Positions 17,174-25,900 of a stretch of DNA of 64,000 nucleotides are shown here, piece after piece. The stretch covers positions 2,987,501 through 3,051,500 of the forward strand of contig NZ_JAJLMN010000001.1 in assembly GCF_021730615.1 (NCBI RefSeq), given 5' to 3'. The notes under the pieces are model-generated. The model had not been told where the DNA came from, did no database searches, and saw nothing but the letters and a program-made list of their open reading frames with translations. The DNA comes from Lichenibacterium dinghuense. GTDB taxonomy: Bacteria > Pseudomonadota > Alphaproteobacteria > Rhizobiales > Beijerinckiaceae. The translations under genes were made by a program, and so were the position numbers. Every line of letters begins with the position of its first letter. Within the stretch, counting starts at the first letter, position 1.

Positions 17174-17434
17174 CGGGCTAGCCCGGAAATGTGGCTACGG
17201 AGGGTGGTTACGACGGCGAGACTTCACAAGCTCGTGCGGCGTCGTGCGGTCGATCGAAGCCCGCATGGTGCCCTGAGACTCCACCGTCGTTTGCTGTAGG
17301 AAGGGCGGGGCTCCGCCCCGGAAACCCTGCCCGCAGGCTTCCGATTCCGAACCGGCGTGAGTCGGCGACAGCCGACGCACGTGATCTCCGCGAAGGGCCG
17401 GCACCCTTCGATCCCGCTCCTCGCGCGAGGCCCC
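17174..17434. other. Intergenic region upstream of hpnA
   Basis: About 260 bases with no convincing gene. A small hairpin, CGGGGC-TCC-GCCCCG, lies near 17307-17321, followed by CTGCCCGCAG. The region must hold the hpnA promoter and formerly that of brnTA. No known RNA family is recognisable by eye. Confidence 0.35.
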
Positions 17435-18439
17435 ATGAGCGATCCCATCCTGGTCACCGGCGCGTCGGGCTTCGTCGGCTCGGCGGTGGCGCGCGCTCTG
17501 CTGGCGGAAGGGGAGCGCGTGCGCGTGCTCCTGCGCCCGACGAGCCCCCGCACCAACGTCGCCGGCCTCGACGTCGAGATCGCGGAAGGCGATATCCGCG
17601 ACCGCGCCTCCGTGGCGCGCGCGCTCCAAGGCTGCCGCCACCTGTTCCATGTCGCCGCCGACTACCGGCTCTGGGCGCCGGACCCGGAGGACATCGTCCG
17701 CGCCAACCTCGACGGCACCCGCGCCGTGATGGAGGCCGCGCGCGACGCGAAGCTGGAGCGCGTCGTCTACACCTCCTCGGTCGCGACGCTGAAGCTCCGG
17801 CTCGACGGCGTGCCGGTCGACGAGACGGCCCCCAACGACCCCGAGACCACCATCGGGGCCTACAAGAAGTCCAAGGTCCTGGCCGAGCGGCTGGTGGAGT
17901 CCATGGTGGCGGAGGGGCTGCCGGCCGTGATGGTGCTGCCGTCGACGCCGATCGGGCCGCGCGACGTCAAGCCGACGCCGACGGGGCGCATCGTGGTCGA
18001 GGCCGCCAACGGCAAGATGCCGGCCTACATCGACACGGGGCTCAACCTCGTCCACGTCGACGACGTGGCGCGGGGACACCTGCTGGCCTGGAAGAAGGGG
18101 CGGATCGGCGAGCGCTACATCCTCGGCGGGCAGGACGTGACCCTCGGCGAGATGCTGCGCACCATCGCGGGCCTCGTCGGGCGGAAGCCGCCCACCGTGG
18201 AGCTGCCGCGCGGGCCCATCTTCCCGCTGGCCTACGCGGCCGAGGTCGTGGCCCGCTTCACGGGGCGCGAGCCCTTCGCCACCGTCGACGCGCTGCGCAT
18301 GGCGAAGTACCGCATGTTCTTCTCCTCCGCCAAGGCGGAGGCCGAACTGGGCTATTCCGCGCGGCCCTGCGCCGAAGCGCTGGCCGACGCGGTGCGATGG
18401 TTCCGGGAGGCGGGCACCATCGGGCCGAAGGGCGCGTGA
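17435..18439 (+). CDS. hpnA: Hopanoid-associated sugar epimerase HpnA
   Basis: A 334-residue extended short-chain dehydrogenase. It has the NAD(P) loop VTGASGFVGSAVARALL (8-24), the active-site YKKSK (YxxxK near 144), and family-specific segments such as FHVAADYRLWAPDPEDIVRA, VMVLPSTPIGPRDVKPTPTG and YIDTGLNLVHVDDVARGHLL that match HpnA. HpnA is linked to hopanoid modification, probably of the bacteriohopanetetrol side chain. The usual hpnB-hpnH neighbours are absent here. ATG 17435 is chosen over the longer frame because the upstream 26 residues look like shadow. Confidence 0.92.
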   Translation: MSDPILVTGASGFVGSAVARALLAEGERVRVLLRPTSPRTNVAGLDVEIAEGDIRDRASVARALQGCRHLFHVAADYRLWAPDPEDIVRANLDGTRAVMEAARDAKLERVVYTSSVATLKLRLDGVPVDETAPNDPETTIGAYKKSKVLAERLVESMVAEGLPAVMVLPSTPIGPRDVKPTPTGRIVVEAANGKMPAYIDTGLNLVHVDDVARGHLLAWKKGRIGERYILGGQDVTLGEMLRTIAGLVGRKPPTVELPRGPIFPLAYAAEVVARFTGREPFATVDALRMAKYRMFFSSAKAEAELGYSARPCAEALADAVRWFREAGTIGPKGA

Positions 18440-18509
18440 GGGGCGGCGCCCGTCCTCCTCCGCGAAGCGGGTTGCCGTATTCACATGTCTCGGCGACCGG
18501 GAGGTCCTG

Positions 18510-18623
18510 CCCTTCTCCCCTCCGGGGAGAAGGTGGCGCGCAGCGCCGGATGAGGGGTTGCGGGCCGCCCCCGAGCCCCTCATCCGCCCTGCCGGGCACC
18601 TTCTCCCCGACGGGGAGAAGGGC
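18510..18623. repeat. Rhizobiales-type palindromic repeat (complete copy)
   Basis: The outer hairpins CCCTTCTCCCC-TCC-GGGGAGAAGG and CCTTCTCCCC-GAC-GGGGAGAAGGG flank inverted copies of GGATGAGGGG and CCCCTCATCC, so the element is a palindrome of hairpins about 114 bases long. Two more complete copies are at 40776-40898 and 43344-43474, and half copies at 36593-36620 and 46863-46917. It lies between hpnA and the convergent gene at 18701. Nothing else is seen in 18440-18700. Confidence 0.88.
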
Positions 18624-18700
18624 GCTGACGTCAATGCTCCGAGACGTGTAAATTCGGTGGGCGGAGCGGGGCGGGGCGGTCGCGACCGGGTCGACTCGCC

Positions 18701-19156
18701 TCACACCGCGTGGGCGGCGAGCAGCTTCTCGATCTCCGGGATCGGGTGGTGGGTGTAGTCCTTGGGGATCTCGCACACGACGCGCTTCTGCGCTTCCGCG
18801 CTGAGGTCCTTGCGGATCTCGGCCAGGCACTTCGGCGGCGCCACGATCACGATCTCCTTGAAGCCGTTCTCGTGGGCGGAAGCGTTGATGCGCTTCGCCA
18901 CATGGGCGGCGAAGCGGTCCTCCTCCACCTGGTGGAAGTCGGTGCCGCCCATGGCGGTGCCGCGCGGCCCGGCGTGGGAGTGGCCCCGGCCCGGCGCGTC
19001 CGAGCCCTGGTCGCGGGTGGCGGGGTTGGTCTGCTGCTCGACGTCGAGGCGGCGGAGGTTGAGGATCTCGTGGTCGCCGTCGTTGTGGAGGAACAGGGCC
19101 TTCTTGCCGTCGCCGACCAGAACCCAGGCGCCATAGTGAACCTTGAGCGTCGCCAT
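18701..19156 (-). CDS. Host attachment family protein
   Basis: A 151-residue soluble protein. The blocks WVLVGDGKKALFLHNDGDHE, EDRFAAHVAKRINASAHENG, IVIVAPPKCLAEIRKDLSAE and VCEIPKDYTHHPIPEIEKLL match the family annotated as 'protein required for attachment to host cells', first noted in Agrobacterium-related bacteria and having a release-factor-1/Dom34-like fold. The biochemical role is unknown. ATG 19156 is taken as the start; a TTG at 19165 would add three residues. It is preceded by a long low-complexity linker only in the middle (Gly/His-rich about 52-70). Confidence 0.88.
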   Translation of the reverse strand: MATLKVHYGAWVLVGDGKKALFLHNDGDHEILNLRRLDVEQQTNPATRDQGSDAPGRGHSHAGPRGTAMGGTDFHQVEEDRFAAHVAKRINASAHENGFKEIVIVAPPKCLAEIRKDLSAEAQKRVVCEIPKDYTHHPIPEIEKLLAAHAV

Positions 19157-19282
19157 CAGGGCCAAACTTTCTCGATGGGGCGTCGGGCCTTGCGCCGAAA
19201 CCCCGAGGGCCCCCGCGCCGCCTCCCGCCGTTGCGGGTGAGGCTCCAACGGCGTGCCCAGCGGATTGTTCAGCCCCGCCCGC

Positions 19283-19834
19283 TCAGGGGCGGCGCGCGCC
19301 CACCGCCCCCGAGGCGGCCTCCGAGGCGCCGGGCGCGAGCTCGCACCACAGCACCCGCGCGGCGTCGACCGGCCCCGGCATCAGGAGCCGGCCCGCGGGG
19401 GCGCGGGTGAAGCCGAAGCGGCGGTAGTAGGGCTCGTCGCCCACCAGCATGACGAGGCCGTGGCCGGCGGCCCGCGCCGCCGCCAGCGAGCGCACCACCA
19501 GCCCCGCCGCGATGCCGCGGCCGCGGAACGCGGGATCCACGGTCAGCGGCCCCAGCATCAGGGCGGGCGCTTCCCCGATGCGGATCGGCGTCATCCGGTT
19601 GGCGCCGACCAGCAGCGTCGAAACGCGGGCCACGAAGCACAGGTCCCAATCCGGCTCGGCGACCTCGCGCAGGCGATAGGCCGTGCGGGCGAAGCGCCCC
19701 GGCCCGAAGGCGCGCTCGGCCAGGCGCTCCACCGCGGCGGCGTCGGCCGCGGCTTCGGGCATCACGACGACGGACAGGCTCAGGGAGGATTCGGTCATCG
19801 CGGCGTTCGGGGGAGCGTGGGCTGGAGCGTTCAT
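19283..19834 (-). CDS. GNAT-family N-acetyltransferase
   Basis: A 183-residue protein (171 if the second ATG at 19798 is used). LGPLTVDPAFRGRGIAAGLV is the acetyl-CoA pyrophosphate-binding motif (R-G-R-G-I-A), and VGDEPYYRRFGFTRAP is the YhbS-like C-terminal block. The acceptor is unknown. The N-terminal dozen residues are Ala/Pro-rich and could be artefactual. It is in tandem with the NUDIX gene upstream (37 bases), so one transcript is likely. Confidence 0.85.
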   Translation of the reverse strand: MNAPAHAPPNAAMTESSLSLSVVVMPEAAADAAAVERLAERAFGPGRFARTAYRLREVAEPDWDLCFVARVSTLLVGANRMTPIRIGEAPALMLGPLTVDPAFRGRGIAAGLVVRSLAAARAAGHGLVMLVGDEPYYRRFGFTRAPAGRLLMPGPVDAARVLWCELAPGASEAASGAVGARRP

Positions 19835-19871
19835 CGCGCGATCATACAGCGCGGTGCCGACCCGTCGAGGA

Positions 19872-20366
19872 TCACCAGTCCGCCGTGGGCTCCCGCGCCT
19901 CGAACATCTCGGCCAGGCGCGCGCGCGTGGCCGCGGTGGTGCCGTCGGGCAGGCGGGCGCGCGGGAAGAAGCCCGCTTCCAGGATCTCCCAGTCCGCTTC
20001 GCGGCGCGACAGCACGCGGAAGGCCCGCACGCGATACACCGCGACGTGGTCGCGCCGCGACGCGCCGCGGTTGAAGTAGAGGCCGAACAGCTCCGGCACG
20101 CCCTCGACCTCCACCGCGCATTCCTCGCGCACCTCGCGCGCCACCGCGTCGGCCGCGGTCTCGCCCACCTCCACGGCGCCGCCCGGCAGGTGCCAGCCCG
20201 GCACGTAGGAGTGGCGCACCAGGAACACCTCCGGCCCGTCGGCGCCGTCGCGCTCCACCACGGCCCGCACCCCCATGGTGAGGGGGCGCACGAAGCGCGC
20301 GCTGCCGTGGATCAGCCGGGGCACGAGGCGCTGCACGCCGCCCGGCAGCCGAACGCTCCACCCCAT
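19872..20366 (-). CDS. NUDIX hydrolase
   Basis: A 164-residue pyrophosphohydrolase. The Nudix box is intact, with GGAVEVGETAADAVAREVRE followed by EC, giving the Gx5Ex7REVxEE-type pattern with Cys in the last place. LVRHSYVPGWHLPGG before it and FGLYFNRGASRRDHVAVYRV after it match the NUDIX subgroup with 'W-x-L-P-G-G'. The substrate is unknown. It is divergent from the metallophosphoesterase at 20513, sharing about 146 bases of promoter region. Confidence 0.88.
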   Translation of the reverse strand: MGWSVRLPGGVQRLVPRLIHGSARFVRPLTMGVRAVVERDGADGPEVFLVRHSYVPGWHLPGGAVEVGETAADAVAREVREECAVEVEGVPELFGLYFNRGASRRDHVAVYRVRAFRVLSRREADWEILEAGFFPRARLPDGTTAATRARLAEMFEAREPTADW

Positions 20367-20512
20367 GCCCGATCTCCCGCTTCGCCGGCCATCCGTGTAG
20401 CACGCGCCGCGCCTTGACGCGGGGTGGGGGCGCGGGCGACAGGGGGCGGCGGCCCGCGCGGCGTCCGAGCGGAGACCGTTTCTGCATCGCGAGGCGATCC
20501 AACGGAAACGGC

Positions 20513-21424
20513 ATGAGCTACCTCCTCGCCCACCTGTCCGACGCCCACATCGGGCCGCTGCCGCGCCCGCGCCCGCGCGACCTCATGGGCAAGCGCATCA
20601 CCGGCTTCGTGAACTGGCGTCGGCGGGGCCGGCTCCACGACATGCGCGTGCTGGCCGACCTCGTCGCCGACCTGCAGGCGCAGTCGCCCGACCACATCGC
20701 CATGACGGGCGACATCCTCAACCTCGGCCTGCCCGACGAGTTTCCCTTCGCCCGCGCCTGGCTGGGCTCGCTGGGCACCCCGGACCACGTGTCCTTCGTG
20801 CCCGGCAACCACGACGCCTACGTGCGCTCGTCGCTGCCCCACCTCGCCGCGACCTTCGCGCCCTGGGTCGTGCAGGACGGGGTGGCGGAGGCCGGCACCG
20901 CCGACGGCATGCCCTTCGCCTTCCCCTACCTGCGCCGCCGCGGGCCGCTGGCGCTGATCGGCCTGTCCTCAGCCATCCCCACTGCGCCGCTGCTCGCCTC
21001 GGGCGCGCTGGGGCGGGCGCAGCGCGACGGGCTGGCGCGCCTGCTCGACGAGGCGGGCGCGCGAGGGCTCGCCCGCGTGGTGATGATCCACCATCCGCCC
21101 CACGTCCGGGGGGCCAAGCGCGGGCGGGGCCTGCGCGACGCCGCCGCCTTCGAGGCCGTGATCGCCCGGCACGGGGCGGAGCTGGTGATCCACGGCCACA
21201 ACCACCGCACCTCGGTGGCGCCGCTGCCCGGCCCGCGCGGGCCCGTGCCGGTGGTGGGCGTGCCGTCCTGCTCGGCGGTGCCCGGCACCCACGGCCACCT
21301 CGCCGCCTACCACCTGTACCGCTTCGCCGAGCGCGCCGGCGGGGGCTACGCCGTCACGGCCGAGCGCCGCGGGCTCGCGCCGGGCCGCGCCGGCATCGGC
21401 GACCTCGGCCCCTTGTCGCTGTGA
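20513..21424 (+). CDS. Calcineurin-like metallophosphoesterase
   Basis: A 303-residue dinuclear-metal phosphoesterase of the CpdA/3',5'-cAMP phosphodiesterase-like type. The metal motifs occur in order: HLSDAHIG (D-x-H), MTGDILNLG (G-D), VPGNHDAY (G-N-H-D), MIHHPPH (H) and VIHGHNHR (G-H-x-H). The substrate is uncertain (cAMP, phospholipid or nucleotide). No signal peptide. The next gene (MBL-fold) follows after 60 bases on the same strand. Confidence 0.9.
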   Translation: MSYLLAHLSDAHIGPLPRPRPRDLMGKRITGFVNWRRRGRLHDMRVLADLVADLQAQSPDHIAMTGDILNLGLPDEFPFARAWLGSLGTPDHVSFVPGNHDAYVRSSLPHLAATFAPWVVQDGVAEAGTADGMPFAFPYLRRRGPLALIGLSSAIPTAPLLASGALGRAQRDGLARLLDEAGARGLARVVMIHHPPHVRGAKRGRGLRDAAAFEAVIARHGAELVIHGHNHRTSVAPLPGPRGPVPVVGVPSCSAVPGTHGHLAAYHLYRFAERAGGGYAVTAERRGLAPGRAGIGDLGPLSL

Positions 21425-21484
21425 CGCCGCCGTAGGACTGTGGCGCGTCCGCCGCGGGGCCGGGCGGCGACGGGGAGGGTCGAC

Positions 21485-22180
21485 ATGGGCATGAGGGCGA
21501 TCGTCGAGGACGCGTGGCTGCTGGCGCTCGGCAACGCCAACGCGGTGCTGCTGCGGCAGGGGCGGGACCTCGCGCTCATCGACGCCGGCTTTCCCGGCCA
21601 TGAGAAGGTCGTGCTCGACGCGATCGCGGAACTCGGCCTGCGCCCGTCCGACCTCCGCCACCTCGTCTTCACGCACGGGCATCCCGACCACATCGGCAGC
21701 GCGGCCGCGATCGTGCGCGCGACGGGCGCGCGCACCTACATGCACGCCGCCGACGTCGCCCTGGCCGAGACCGGCGGGCCGTTCCGCCCGATGTCGCCGG
21801 CGCCCGGCGTGGTGAAGGGGATCGCCTATCGCCTGTTCTGGCGCCCGCGGGAGTCGATGCCCCCCTTCGAGATCGACCAGACCATCGCGGACGGCGAGAC
21901 GCTGCCGATCGTGGGCGGGCTGCGCGCGGTCCACCTGCCCGGCCATTGCGCCGGGCAGGTCGCCCTGGTGTGGCGCGGCGGGCGGCTGCTCGCCGGGGGC
22001 GACGTGTTCATGAACATGATGGGCCTCGGCGACCCGATCGGCTTCGAGGACGAGGCCGAGGGGCGGCGGAGCCAGCGCAGGCTCGCCGACCTCGATTTCG
22101 GGGCCGTCGCCTTCGGCCACGGCCCGGCCGTCACGGAGGACGCCGTCGCCCGGGTCCGGCGGGCCGCCGCCCGGCGCTGA
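21485..22180 (+). CDS. MBL-fold metallo-hydrolase
   Basis: A 231-residue metallo-beta-lactamase-fold hydrolase. Metal motifs: VFTHGHPDHIGSAAAI (H-x-H-x-D-H), VHLPGHCAGQVAL (second His), LLAGGDVFMN (Asp) and VAFGHGPAV (third His). This is the glyoxalase II/lactonase-like branch. The substrate is unknown. ACGGGGAGGGTCGAC directly before ATG 21485 is a strong ribosome binding site. Confidence 0.9.
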   Translation: MGMRAIVEDAWLLALGNANAVLLRQGRDLALIDAGFPGHEKVVLDAIAELGLRPSDLRHLVFTHGHPDHIGSAAAIVRATGARTYMHAADVALAETGGPFRPMSPAPGVVKGIAYRLFWRPRESMPPFEIDQTIADGETLPIVGGLRAVHLPGHCAGQVALVWRGGRLLAGGDVFMNMMGLGDPIGFEDEAEGRRSQRRLADLDFGAVAFGHGPAVTEDAVARVRRAAARR

Positions 22181-22204
22181 GGGGGAGCGGGCGGGCCACC
22201 TGCC

Positions 22205-22381
22205 TCACGCCTTGCGCCAGTTCCCCTTGTTGATGTCGAACTTCACCTTGCCCTCGTCCCGCATCTTCATGAGCAGGGCCTGCAGGGCGTCGGTCGAGCC
22301 GCCGGGGTCCGTGACCTGCAGGATCGAGTAAACCTTGCGCGGCTTGTCGAGCGCCTTCAGCACCGCGTCTTCCGTCACCAT
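22205..22381 (-). CDS. Small winged-helix-like protein
   Basis: Fifty-eight residues beginning MVTEDAVLKALDKPRKVYSI. Three short helices, then KFDINKGNWRKA as a beta-hairpin-like end; the pattern of helix-helix-'LLMKMRDEGKVKFD' resembles a minimal winged helix. I recognise no named family. The much longer open frame upstream (to 22894) has shadow composition and overlaps the plus-strand small genes. Function unknown; DNA binding is conjecture. Confidence 0.6.
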   Translation of the reverse strand: MVTEDAVLKALDKPRKVYSILQVTDPGGSTDALQALLMKMRDEGKVKFDINKGNWRKA

Positions 22382-22583
22382 CGTCGTCGCATCCCCTGTT
22401 GTCCTGGCCTTCGGCCCGAGGGCAACACCCGCCGGGAGGCTCCGGTTGCCTCGCCGAGGCGGATGCCCCCGCCCCGCGCCGCCGCCGTCGATCCGTCGGC
22501 CCCCGGCGGCGCATCTCTGTCGCTCCCCCGGCGTTGTGGTCTGCGCCGGCCCATCGGGCCGGGCGGCGAGCGGGAGGTGCGCG

Positions 22584-22745
22584 ATGGCGGACGCGAAGGA
22601 TCGGGACGGGGGCGAGCCGGCCGAGAAGCCGGAGGCGGGCGGGCCGGGCGGCACCTCCCCGGCGGACACGCCGGCCGCCGAGGATGCGAAGCGGCAGGAC
22701 AAGACCAAGGACAAGCCGGACAGCGGCCAGAACGAGGACGGCTGA
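22584..22745 (+). CDS. Small acidic, low-complexity protein
   Basis: Fifty-three residues starting MADAKDRDGGEPAEKPEAGG, rich in Asp, Glu, Lys, Pro and Gly, ending KDKPDSGQNEDG. No hydrophobic core, so it is predicted to be disordered. GAGCGGGAGGTGCGCG before the ATG is a strong binding site and, with the Lys content, favours a real gene. Similar tiny hydrophilic proteins in methylobacteria are stress-related, but there is no direct evidence here. Confidence 0.5.
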   Translation: MADAKDRDGGEPAEKPEAGGPGGTSPADTPAAEDAKRQDKTKDKPDSGQNEDG

Positions 22746-22762
22746 CGCCGCGGGCGGCCTCG

Positions 22763-22849
22763 ATGTCCGACGCCGTCGGCGTGGCGCTCCTGGCCGCCAT
22801 CGTGGCCACGCTGGCCCTGTGGGTCATCGGCCGGGGCCGGATGCCGTGA
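22763..22849 (+). CDS. Single-transmembrane microprotein (28 residues)
   Basis: MSDAVGVALLAAIVATLALW then VIGRGRMP: one membrane helix with a short basic tail, 17 bases after the preceding small gene and possibly co-transcribed. No clear Shine-Dalgarno precedes the ATG. Single-helix proteins of this size often modulate larger membrane complexes, but a chance frame is quite possible. Confidence 0.35.
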   Translation: MSDAVGVALLAAIVATLALWVIGRGRMP

Positions 22850-22935
22850 ACGGCGGCCGACCCGCGTCGTTTGCCGCGCGGGCCGCGAGCCCATAGAGTC
22901 GCACTTCGACCGATGATCGCGGGGAAGTGCCGTCC

Positions 22936-25900
22936 ATGTCGCGCGGATCTCTCGTCTCGACGTTGCGCCGCGTCCTGATCGCGGCGGCCCTCCTCGCGCC
23001 GGCCGAGGCGGGGGCGGTCGACTACCTCGACGTGGCGGTCGAGCCCGACCGCGCCGTGCCGGCCGCCTGCTTCTCCTTCTCGGCGCCGCTGCCGCGCGAA
23101 ACGCCCGGCGGCTTCGCGCCCTTCGTCGAGGTGTCGCCCGCGGGCGACCACGCGCTGGAGCCGCGCGGCCGGGACCTGTGCCTCGCGGGGCTGACGCACG
23201 GCGGCCGCTACACCGTGCGGCTCAAGGCGGGGCTGCCGGCCGCGGACGGCACGGCGCTGCCGAAGGACGTGTCCGTCGAGGTGGCGGTGCCGGACCGCGA
23301 GGCCCGCGTCACCTTCGACGGCCGGAAGACCGTGCTGCCCTACGCGCCCGGCGTCGGCCTGCCGCTGAAGAGCGTCAACGTCGCGAAGGCGCGCGTGGCC
23401 GTCTACCGGATCGGCGAGCGCGCGCTCGTGGGCGGCGGCGCCACCGACCAGATGGGCCAGGACCTCGACGGCTACGGCCTGAGCGGGATCGCCGACAAGG
23501 GCGCCAAGGTGTTCGACGGCACCGTCGACATCGCCTCCAAGCCCAACCGCGAGGTCGCGACCGCGCTGCCGGTGGACGCGCTGCTGAAGGGGCTCAAGCC
23601 CGGCGTCTACGTGGCCGCGGCCTGGCCGGCCGACCGCCAGCCGGACGAGTCCGACACTCGCGCGACGCAGTGGTTCAGCGTGTCGGACGTCGGCCTCGTC
23701 ACCGTGAAGACGGACGGCGGAATGCTGGTCAGCGCCCGCTCGCTCCGGACCGCGCTGCCCCTGGCCGACGTGGCGGTCGCGCTCGTGGCGAAGTCCGACG
23801 AGGTGCTGGCCACGTGGCGCACCGGCGCGGACGGCCTCGTCACCGTGCCGGCCGGGCTGCTGCGCGGCGAGGGCGGCGACGCGCCGCGCCTGCTGACCGC
23901 CTCGGGCCCCGACGGCAGCTTCACGCCGGTCGACCTCGACGCGCCGGCGCTCGACCTGTCGGCGCTCGACCTCAAGGGCCGCGCGCCGCCCGGCCCGCTC
24001 GACGCCTACCTCTGGACCGACCGCGGCATCTACCGGCCAGGGGAGGTTCTGCACCTCGGCGCGCTGCTGCGCGACCGCGACGCCGGCTCGGCCCGGGCGC
24101 CCCTCACGCTCCACCTCGTGCGGCCGGACGGCATCGAGGTCGACCGGATGCCGCTCGACCTCGCCCGCGCGGGCGGCGGGACGCTCGACCTGCACATCCC
24201 CGACAACGCTTACTCCGGCGAATGGACCCTCTGGGCCGGGTCGTCCGGCACGGAGCGGCTGGGCTCCGCCACCGTGTCGGTCCAGGACTTCATGCCGCCG
24301 CGGCTCGAAGCCAAGCTCGACGTGCCGTCCGGCGCGCTCGACGCCGCGGCGCCGATCACGACCTCCGTGGAGGCCGACTACTTCTACGGCAGCCCCGGCG
24401 CCGGCCTGACGGGCCAGCTCGACGCCACCCTGGCGCCCGCCGCCCATCCCTTCGCGGGCTACGAGGACTACAGCTTCGGCCTCGCCCAGGAGCCGTTCCT
24501 GCCGAAGGCGCTCGACCCCCGGAGCTTCTCGACCGACGACGGCGGGCGGGCCACCGTCGCCTTCCCGGCCGGGGCGGCTCCCGACACCACCGTGCCGCTG
24601 GAGGTCCGGCTCAAGGCCACGGTGAACGACGTGGACGGCCGCCCGGCCGAGGCGGAAGCGGTGCGGCCCCTGCGCGGCGCGGCGGGCGTCCTCGGCCTGC
24701 GCGCGGCCTTCGGCGGCGCGGCCGCGGAGAACAGCGACGTCGCCTTCGACGCCGTGGCGCTCGACCCCGACGGGCACCCGGCCCCGATGCCCGGCGTCCG
24801 GTGGGAGCTGGTGCTCGAAACCTATACCTACAACGCCTTCTTCCGCGACGGCCGCTGGCAGTTCGAAAGCAAGGTGACGGACACGCGCGTCGACGGGGGC
24901 GACCTCGCCTTCGGGGCCGACGGGCGCGGCCGGGTCGCGGCCCGCGTCGGCCTCGGCCGCTACCGTCTGGAAGTCTTCGCGCCGGACGGCCGCACCGCGA
25001 CCAGCCTGCGCTTCGGCTCGGGCTGGTGGGCGCAGGCCGGGGCCGACGACCGCAAGCCCGACGTCCTCCCCGTCTCGGCCAGCGTCGGCCCCGACGGCGC
25101 CGTCGAGGCGCGGGTCGAGCCCGCCTTCGCGGGCCGCGTGCTCGCCATGCTGGACGGGGGCGGCCTCCACCAGGTGCAGGAGGTCGAGGTGCCGAAGGGC
25201 GGCGCCACGATCAGCTTCAAGGCCGGCGACGTGCCGCCGGCGGGCGCCTACGTGCTGGCCGTGGCGGTGTCGCCGTCGGGCGCTGTGATCCCGCGCCTGC
25301 CCGTGCGCGCCGTCGGCGCCGCTTGGGTGCCGGGCGCCGCCGCGGCCCACCGCCTCGACGTCAGGCTCACGGCGCCCGACAGGGTCGAGCCGAAGCGCAG
25401 GCTGGACGCCGACGTGGCGGTGGCGGGCGCCGCGCCCGGCGAATCCGCCTTCGTGACGGTCGCGGCGGTCGACGAGGCGGTGCTGCGCATGACGGGCTTC
25501 GCGTCGCCCGACCCGGCCGACCACTTCCTCGGCCGGCGCGAGCCCGGCATCGAGTGGCGCGACGTCTACGGCAGCCTGCTCGACCCCGAGGGCCAGCCCG
25601 GCCGCCTCGTCGAGGGCGGCGACGCCCGCGCGGCCAAGCAGATGGGCGGCCTCGACGTGAAGACCTTCAGGACCGTGGCGCTGTTCTCGGGGCCCGTCGC
25701 GGTCGGCCCCGACGGCCACGCCAGGGTCGGCTTCGACGTGCCGGACTTCTCCGGCCGCCTGCGCCTCATGGCTGTGGCCTGGACGGCGGACCGCTTCGGC
25801 CACGCCGACGCCCCCGTCACGGTGCGGCCGCCGCTCCTCGCCGAGCTGACCCTGCCGCGCTTCCTCGCGCCGGGGGACAAGGCCCGCGTGCGGGTGATGC

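Noticed and set aside
17303-17321. Hairpin before hpnA considered as a riboswitch or leader
   Set aside because: A six-base GC stem alone is common at this base composition and no known aptamer pattern is visible.
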